From Cylicocyclus nassatus (Eukaryota; Nematoda; Chromadorea; Rhabditida; Strongylidae): DNA of 64,000 bases. How positions within the stretch are numbered: position 1 is the stretch's first letter; each line of letters begins with the position of its first letter. The position numbers were made by a program, and so were the translations under genes. The stretch covers positions 28,712,012-28,776,011 of the forward strand of contig CATQJL010000316.1 of the NCBI GenBank assembly GCA_958299035.1, in the 5' to 3' direction. A model generated the notes under the pieces. That model worked only from the letters and a program-made list of their open reading frames with translations, ran no database searches and was not told where the DNA came from. Of this stretch, positions 50,621 to 64,000 are shown one piece after another.

Positions 50621-50633
50621 TGAATCAGAGCCC

Positions 50634-53600
50634 ATGAGAGGCCTGAAGAGCTCACGTAAAAATACCGCTCCGACGTCAGTTTCGGATACAGTATGCTATT
50701 GGTACGTTTTTCAAATACTTCGTGGATTTCGAGGCTTTGCCGCTTTCCTGTCCGACCAGAAAATGTATAAATAAAAGATGTTTCTTCTGTTTTGACATCT
50801 TGGACTGTTCTTTCTGTTTCAGCGATGGCGAACGCGAAATCGGTACCATGGAACTTTTCTGTTCCGGTTGTAATAAGTGGTTCCATGGACGATGTCTCAA
50901 GGACCTCAAAGATTTGTGAGAACTTTCAAAAATATACGGTCTGTATATCTACATTTTTTGGTTCCAGCTACGGTCTGAGTTTTATGGTTTGTTACGTTTT
51001 TCATTGCAAAGATTGTAGTCCTACTGGAATGGAAACATGGGTGGCCAAGCAAGCAAGTAGGTTCAGTTTTCCTTTTGTTTCTGTCCTGCTACACCATGTA
51101 TAAATAAATTTTTAATCTATAGTTTTGCAGACTTCAGTCATATGTGTGTAACTGTACTGGCTAACCTTACCGCTGAAAGGATGAAGCGAGAAGGCATACA
51201 GAAAACAGATGAGCACATATATTTCAAGTCAGTTTCCTCATTAAAATTTCTATCAAGCTGTAATTATTTATCATATTTTGAACTTTAGCCTACATGACAC
51301 AATAATTCCATATTTTGACGCCAATTGGGAAAACCTAACATCCATGCCTCGAAGAGTGAAGAACACGTGGCACACAACTTTGCAAAAAACCTTGATTAAG
51401 GATACCGAGCTGTTCAAGGTAAGTCGCTTATAAGTTTTTCTACGTTGGAGTAAAGTAGTGATAAGTCTAAGCGATTTCTTTGGGAAACGTTCTCTATCTT
51501 TGTATAGCTGGTGCAATTTTTCTGCAGTTGTTTTCTCCTTGCTCTTCAAACGAACTGCACTGCATTACAGCATTTGCTTGCGCATAGCTTGCTGCGGCGA
51601 ATCAACCATAGGCTCTCTTGAAGGGGCGTGTTTTTGGTTGAAATGACCTTCCCAAAAGTCCTTTAGAACTTTGGAGTCCACTGAACATCGGCTTCAAATC
51701 TTTTTCATTATCTCCTCTGCCGTTGGATGACTGTTTTTTGCGCAAAAACTAAACATAGAATTTGAAATTAAATCTAACGATCCTTTAGGGCTCAATATAC
51801 GTTAAACAGAATGTTGAGCCCTGAAGAACCTTTGGATTTAGAGCTCTAAACAGAATGTTTGTTCGTGAATGTTGAGCGATTTCTGACTAATGTTCGAAAT
51901 GTGCGTTCACTCATTTGACCCACATAATTCGGCTTCAATGCTCTTGGCGAATGATGATGACACATTCGGAATTATGGTTCGATGCTGTTTAAGTCGGCAT
52001 TAACTTTTGGTGTAAATGCCATCTTGACGAAGAATACCTTCATTATCAAAAGATCTTATGAAGTTGGCAATACTTGGTTTTGGCTTGATCTGAATATTTA
52101 TACTTAGGCAGATGTCAAAGTAGACAAGAGTTAATGGAGTCTCCCAGCAATTGACTTTGCGAGCATTCAGAGATTGCGAAAATTTTGTTCCTTGCACTCG
52201 CCGTTTTGACTCTGTCATAACTCTCTGCAGCAGTTGACTGTATAGCTTGAACTTTGCCGACTTCTTCAAAAATCTAGTTACTGGTGACGAACGCTTTCAG
52301 TCTGTATGTTTCAGGTCAATCCAGAAAACGAAAATAGTTTTGCTCTTATGGAAACAAATTTAGCGGATATTGGACCAATAAATGAATTTGTGAAGCAGGT
52401 GAATAAACTAACTTTTATACCACATTTCCTCGTCTTTCTGTGCTTTCCCATAGAATTCAATCACATTTGATACAGTTGTTCCTATTTCTCCTTCGTATCC
52501 ACGACCTTACAGTGAAAACTGTTTAGCGTCGTGTTCAGATTGGTAAGAAGAATAATAGTGGTGAGAAGAACAATTTGGCATCGACACTTGTTGGTGCCCA
52601 GCAAGGTATGGGAAGATCATCTGGGGCCGATTCCGATGTTGATGGTGGCCCAAAAACCCGTGGTGCTTCGAAACGGCGTAATGTAGACAACATGGGGACT
52701 GGGAAGAAGCCGAAGCTGTAAGTTTTTTGTTGTTGATTTGTCGTTGAGTGTAGTCTCCTGATATGTATTTAGAGCTACCGATTACTCTTCCTCGAAGATT
52801 GCTGCTTCCGATGGATCAGGCCCTATAGATTTTCCGTTCAATAAAGAGGGCTATCGATACTTTCTAGTTGAGAGGGATCCAAACGTTGTAGATAAGTAAG
52901 CAGCTTAGCATATAATTTCTAGACAAGTACTTGCTTGTATTTACGGTGTTTTTGGAACAAACTATAAAGAAAAAACTAAAGAAAGACGTTTTTGGTGTCC
53001 GTTTTATTTCCGAAGACTTGTCCATTCCCATTTGATCCGTCTTCCAGAGGGAACTCCGAAGAAGATGACGGTTTGACACCTAGAATTATCCCGCCACACT
53101 TGTATCGCTTGCATCTACAAAGATCCGTTACCATCTCGCCAAATGATCGGGCTCATGAGGTGCGAAAACTTGCTCACTTCAGATTATGTATACCTCGTTA
53201 CAGCTGCGTGTGTCTGATGATCAATTGACTGTAACCGGTTTCGAAGGTTATCGTGTAGCTCGAGCCACACATTCAGTGTCTAAGGGCACTTGGTATTTTG
53301 AAGTGAACTTTCTGAAGCAACCTGAGGATTCTCACATACGGATCGGGTGGAGTCAGCCATTGGGTAACTGTACTTTTCTTTAGTACAAGACTTTAATTTG
53401 TAAATAATGGCTTTCAGCAGTGGTTCAGTCTTGTATTGGCTATAACAAGTTATCGTATAGCTGGCGTTCATTGAAAGGAACCAAGTTTCATGATGCTATC
53501 GGGAAGAAGTACCATTTTGGGGGTTACAAGGTGAGTCAAAAAGTCCTTTGTTAGTAGATTGTCATACGTATTTTAGGAAGGTGATGTTCTTGGCTGTCTT

Positions 53601-54162
53601 ATCCATCTACCACATGATCCTCGTAAACCTGGACCATCAACTCAGTGGTTACCCTCTTCGAAAAAGGTTTGTTACGCGTTAAATTTCTTTGTCCAAGGCG
53701 TCTCAAAGTGGATGTGAGCAATTTAGGACCTACCTCTCATTAATTTCAAACACAATTACTTTTACGAGGGCCACGATGAAGTTGCGGATGTTGTGAAGAA
53801 TTTGACACCTTTGAATGAGAGTTATGTGAGTAAAAAGCTGTCTTTTCTCTATAGACCCCAACAGGTTGTTTTATAGATTGAGTTCTTCAAAAACGGCAAA
53901 TCTTGCGGCGTGGCATTCACTGACATCTACAGAGGCTTTTATCATCCAGCTGTTTCACTTTTCAAAAGTAATTGTGCATTCAGCACATTTTTTTAGCGTA
54001 TATCTACTTTTTTTTGCAGATGCTACGGTACGGTGTAACTTTGGTCCGAGGCTACAGTATCTTCCATCAGGTGCCAAACCTATGAGTGCAAGAGCTGATG
54101 AGCTATATGTGGAGCAGACACTTAGCGACATCTTATTTCTTGTCTCTAGCGGACAAGTTTGA
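50634..54162 (+). CDS. ash-2: ASH2-like subunit of the H3K4 methyltransferase complex
   Basis: Nuclear core subunit of SET1/MLL (COMPASS) complexes that stimulates histone H3 lysine 4 methylation. Fifteen exons: 50634-50701, 50823-50915, 50968-51056, 51131-51227, 51289-51418, 52315-52398, 52539-52717, 52773-52895, 53048-53159, 53204-53363, 53418-53530, 53577-53666, 53727-53825, 53877-53967, 54020-54162; 556 aa in perfect phase. N-terminal Cys/His zinc module ([29 protein letters not shown]), winged-helix part ([15 protein letters not shown]), basic linker with SKRRN and GKKPK, then the SPRY domain split as in human ASH2L ([48 protein letters not shown]-like [17 protein letters not shown]). 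The C-terminal helix [11 protein letters not shown] is the DPY-30-binding motif. Exon 9 was placed at 53,048 because the upstream alternative breaks the frame. It is the first gene of a likely three-gene operon. Confidence 0.95.
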
Positions 54163-54253
54163 ATCTCAAATGATCTCCAGTTTCTGTAATTTATTGTGTA
54201 AATATCTCATCTTAAATCATACTCATTGCGCAAATTTCTATGATTTTGTGTGC

Positions 54254-54259
54254 AATAAA
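54254..54259 (+). terminator. AATAAA poly(A) signal of ash-2
   Basis: AATAAA 92 bases after the ash-2 stop and about 100 bases before the next acceptor. This is the spacing of nematode operon gaps, where cleavage and SL2 addition are coupled. Confidence 0.65.
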
Positions 54260-54355
54260 CATTATAATTACAATTTTATTATTTGTGTGATTGTTACATA
54301 CATGAATATTGCTGGAACCGGAATACCCAGGATATTGTTGTTAACACTAAGCACA

Positions 54356-54361
54356 TTTTAG
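54356..54361 (+). promoter_or_regulatory. Probable SL2-type acceptor of glyoxalase II
   Basis: TTTTAG six bases before the ATG at 54,368 and about 100 bases after the upstream AATAAA. Confidence 0.55.
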
Positions 54362-54367
54362 TCGTGA

Positions 54368-56475
54368 ATGCAGCATGCTGTACGTGGTCTGAAACAGAAA
54401 ATGATGAAAGTAATACCAGTGGGAGCGCTCGAAGACAATTATATGTACCTTGTGTACAGTGAAAAAGATCGGAAAGGTTTTGCAGTGGATCCAGTTGAAC
54501 CAAAGAAGCTCCAGGCAGTTGCTGAAGAGCAGAAGGTGATATTTTGCGATATTATTACTATAGTTATCGCTTTGTAAAGAAGAATGTCCTGCTATTGGTG
54601 CGTAGCTGGAAGCATGGCGCTCACTCATCAATCTGATTCTTATCTCATCAAATTCTGAAAGGATAATTGGACTACTACGAATACCAAATCAAGTCTGAGG
54701 ATTATTTCCATTATCATGTCAGGAAAAAAACACCATGTTGACAAAATGTCTTGAACACATTCACGATAATACGAGCCACTGTGGTCGTACGTGTCCGCCA
54801 TTTCTGAGAATATGAGCCACCGGTGAGTGGTATGCTTTCTCAAAAACGACGGACTTTCTGGGGCAAACTGCAAAAACGTCTTTATACCGCTCTTGAAATA
54901 CTTCTGGGAAGATAGACATTTCAGACCATAGGACCCATTAGTAGCCAGAAAATAATACGCAAAATTCAATATTGCGCAATATGCTCTGGTCTAAAATGAC
55001 AGTCACCGAAAAATTGGCCTTGTCGTGAATATGCACTAGTTACGATATGTTTCACAAAAAAATCATGAACGCTACAAAAGTTTCTTAAAAATCACCTTAA
55101 ACTGATCGTAAGGCTACTTCATAATTGGCGACAACCTTGAAGAGGTTGATCACATCTGCAAAATGCCAGAATATTCCTCTTAATCCTACAAAAACCTCTT
55201 GATTCTTTGCTAGGGGATCATATAAACATTTTTTAATGTCAGTTTGAGATCAGCTTTATTTATCGAGGAAAACCAAAGATCTTAGTTTTCAGGTAACAGT
55301 CGCAGCAGCGTTAGTTACACACCATCACTGGGATCATGCCGGGGGTATGGGCGAATTTCGAAAAATTTGGCCAATGGACAAGGTCGAGGCTTACGGCGGT
55401 GACGATCGCATAGAGCATCTAACACACAAAGTCGAACATGAGGAAAAGTTCAAGATCGGCGAAATGGAGGCAGGTTTCGGTTTCACAAGTAAATGAAAGC
55501 ACGAAAATTTTTTTCATATAGATAACTGCATACAAAACGCCATGTCATACGAGTGGCCATGTCTGTTTCTATGTGTCTCATCCAGGAGATGACAATCGCA
55601 TGCTCTTTACTGGCGACACGCTTTTTATTGCTGGATGTGGGAAGTTTTTCGAAGGTGAGCTGCTTTATCTAGATAGATTGGGCAAACATCATTTTCTGTT
55701 CCCTAATTCCATTCTAATCTTCCAGGCACTGGCGCTGAGATGCATCACAACTTGAATGAAGTCCTTGGAAAACTCCCAGACGAGACTTTTGTGTATCCGG
55801 GGCATGAATACACACTCAGCAACCTAAAATTTGCCCAGCACATTGAACCGGGCAATGACGTAAGGTTTAAAGGGATTGTTCACCCAGAATGGGATCGATG
55901 AGATTTTTGCCTAACAGTAGTGGGGCCCCCAACTGTATACTTATCCAACTTGCTTTGACAAAAGTTGCTTCCGAAGCAAGAAAATTGCTTCGAAAATCGC
56001 TCGGATGACACAGTCGCCACGTTGGCTCCTCTCCTTTGAGTGGGCGTGACTTTCGTCCCGCCCATCTGTGCGCGTCCAACCAATCACCGTATCGAAGAAA
56101 TCGCTCTGCGGGTTCTGAAAAGGGGGGCTTTTGTGGTTTTCGCGGATTTTCGACTCACTCAGAATAGGGGTATGAGAAGGCCCTGAAACGGCAAAAACTT
56201 GGAGGTCAAAATTTTGGGTGGACGGTGCCTTTGAGTCCTGCAGTTTGATGCAGGTAATGATGCCAATTTTGTAGCAAGTGAAAGCTAAAATTGAATGGGC
56301 AGCAAAAGTCCGCTCACGTCATGAGCCAACTGTACCATCGACCATTGGTGAAGAGAAGGAAACGAATCCATTTATGAGAACTTGGTCACCTGAGATACAG
56401 AAGAAAGTAGGGGCTTCTGACCTGGTGAAAGTGATGGATCTTGTGCGGCAGGCAAAGAACAATTTCCGAGGCTGA
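54368..56475 (+). CDS. HAGH: Glyoxalase II, hydroxyacylglutathione hydrolase
   Basis: Metallo-beta-lactamase-fold enzyme that hydrolyses S-lactoylglutathione to lactate and glutathione, the second step of methylglyoxal detoxification. Exons: 54368-54535, 55293-55469, 55522-55654, 55726-55859, 56275-56475; 270 aa versus about 260 for the human cytosolic form. Metal ligands are visible: [10 protein letters not shown] (His66, His68, Asp70, His71), PCHTSGH near 124-128, FTGDTLF (Asp147), PGHEY (His186); also [11 protein letters not shown] and NPFMR. An extra 11-residue basic N-terminus precedes a second Met (MMKVIPVG), so two start sites and a mitochondrial form are possible. The exon 2/3 junction only keeps the frame with a GC donor (GAG/GCAGGT at 55,470); all nearby GT donors shift it. 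A TTAA-type MITE lies in intron 4. Confidence 0.93.
55871..56230. mobile_element. TTAA-flanked MITE in a glyoxalase II intron
   Basis: TTAA at 55867-55870, left end AGGGATTGTTCACCCAGAAT, right end TTTTGGGTGGACGGTGCCT then TTGA. Related to the copies at 61,491 and 38,778. Confidence 0.6.
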
Positions 56476-56492
56476 TTTCGCTTTCCAAGCTA

Positions 56493-56958
56493 ACAAGGGA
56501 AGGATACCAGCATTAGTTGGCAATCGAAGATGAGATGTATATCACTAGATGCAACTTTGAACGCTGATTCCAAATCTGCTTTCCTTTTTTGCGGAATAAG
56601 TTTGAGAAAGAAGTTATGAGCGTTCGAATGTCCAGATTTGCCAAGCATTGAGTGGCTTAAAATCAGCGAAAAGCTCTAAAACAACACCCATGCGAATTCC
56701 ACCAGCTTTGTTCCTTCTTTGCAAACAATATACTCGATACAAAAATGATTTTCCGCATTCCGGTGCTTTTATACAGCTTTTCGCCAATTTTAAACCACCT
56801 AAGCCTTGACAAATTCAGACATTTAAACGCCCACAACTTCTTTCGGAAACTTATTCCGCAAAAAAGGAGAGTAGATTTGGAATCAGCGTTCAAAGGCGCG
56901 TCTACTAGTATACATCTCATCTTCAATTGCCAACTAATGTTGGTATCCTTCCCTTGTA
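56493..56958. mobile_element. 466-bp MITE, ACAAGGGAAGG family (copy 3)
   Basis: Ends ACAAGGGAAGGATACCAGCA and the inverse of TGTTGGTATCCTTCCCTTGT. The arms match over about 150 bp. It lies 18 bases after the glyoxalase II stop, so it is within the 3' UTR or the intercistronic gap. Confidence 0.75.
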
Positions 56959-57038
56959 AGTGATTTTATGCTTTTCAATCTATCTCTGAATTTTATACAT
57001 GTTGTTATTTTGCAGCTTGTACAGTGTGATAATAATCT

Positions 57039-57044
57039 AATAAA
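57039..57044 (+). terminator. AATAAA poly(A) signal, probably glyoxalase II
   Basis: AATAAA beyond the inserted MITE and about 170 bases before the next start. If used, the MITE is transcribed as part of the 3' UTR. Confidence 0.5.
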
Positions 57045-57217
57045 ATATTTGTTTCATGTCGAAATGTAGCTCATCTACTAATGTGCATTTGTTTGCTTTA
57101 TATACCGCGCTTCTGCAGGGCTGTGCCGTAGAAGCAAGTTATTGCTTTCAGATTGAAGATAAGATACAGTGAACTGATTGAAGATCGTAGCCACCTCGAT
57201 TCTGGGGATAGGTAACG

Positions 57218-63588
<6,371 letters not shown>

Positions 63589-64000
63589 TTTTATAAAATG
63601 CCTTTTAGGTATTGTGCATGTTGTTATCTTGTTACTATAGTTGCTGTTGTTTGTGTTTGTCACAATAGTCATAGCTAGTTGTTAAGCTGTTGAATTTGTG
63701 CATGTTTCCTGAGTTTTTTAAATGAATATATTCAAAACTGGAAACGTAGTTCGCATGGGGTTGAGAAAAAATAAAAAAGGGTGAGCAAACGCCAGTTGAA
63801 AGTTTCAAACGCACCTTAGGAGTAAAAAACTATGCTAAATGTTTTTGAAGTACTTCTTTCGGGGATAAAGATTAATTAGCTTTGAAAAATTTGATATCAT
63901 TAGTAGCGTTTATGTTCTCAATTTGATAGAGATTTTCTCGAGGAAGATCAAAATCACAACTATGAAATGTAATGGAATAAAATCGGCGTCAGCCTTGTTG
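63589..64000. other. 3' flank of deoxyhypusine synthase
   Basis: No further gene before the window end. AATAAA occurs at 63,770-63,775 and 63,976-63,981; either could be the poly(A) signal. Confidence 0.4.

Overview
The window looks like nuclear DNA of a nematode, most likely a clade V (rhabditid/strongylid) worm. All genes are split by many short GT-AG introns with TTTCAG-type acceptors. Several start codons lie a few bases after such an acceptor, as expected for spliced-leader trans-splicing. Three genes on the right are spaced like a nematode operon. The species is not identified. All exon models were made by eye from conserved protein motifs, splice signals and phase.

Layout. 1-13 kb: no confidently recognised gene; several palindromic or terminal-inverted-repeat DNA transposons (PIF-like, mariner/Tc1-like, a 466-bp MITE family), a Helitron nested in a MITE, and one weak candidate for a small membrane protein (6.4-6.9 kb). 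A 26-nt laboratory adapter sequence sits at 11,550. 13.1-37.65 kb: a 12,279-bp block present twice head to tail with no difference noticed. Each copy holds one complete minus-strand USP25/USP28-type deubiquitinase gene (about 34 exons, about 1,300 aa) plus relics of a non-LTR retrotransposon, a mariner-like MITE and a Helitron. The left edge of the duplication cuts the mariner-like MITE. 37.65-44.2 kb: repeats, long poly-C/G tracts and a 2.2-kb palindrome.

44.2-64 kb is the gene-dense part. It holds an intronless, highly diverged histone H4-like gene; on the minus strand a MICOS MIC26/MIC27 (moma-1-like) gene; and, divergent from it, the plus-strand series ash-2 (H3K4 methyltransferase subunit), glyoxalase II (hydroxyacylglutathione hydrolase) and deoxyhypusine synthase. 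The ash-2 stop and the glyoxalase start are about 205 bp apart with a poly(A) signal between them, which is operon-like. A MITE has widened the next gap. Introns of these genes are swollen by Helitron, TTAA-flanked, hAT-like and other MITE insertions.

The genes do not form one pathway: chromatin regulation, methylglyoxal detoxification and eIF5A hypusination are housekeeping functions that could share a promoter. The main points to check are whether the perfect tandem duplication is real, given the adapter left in the assembly, and what the H4-like gene does.
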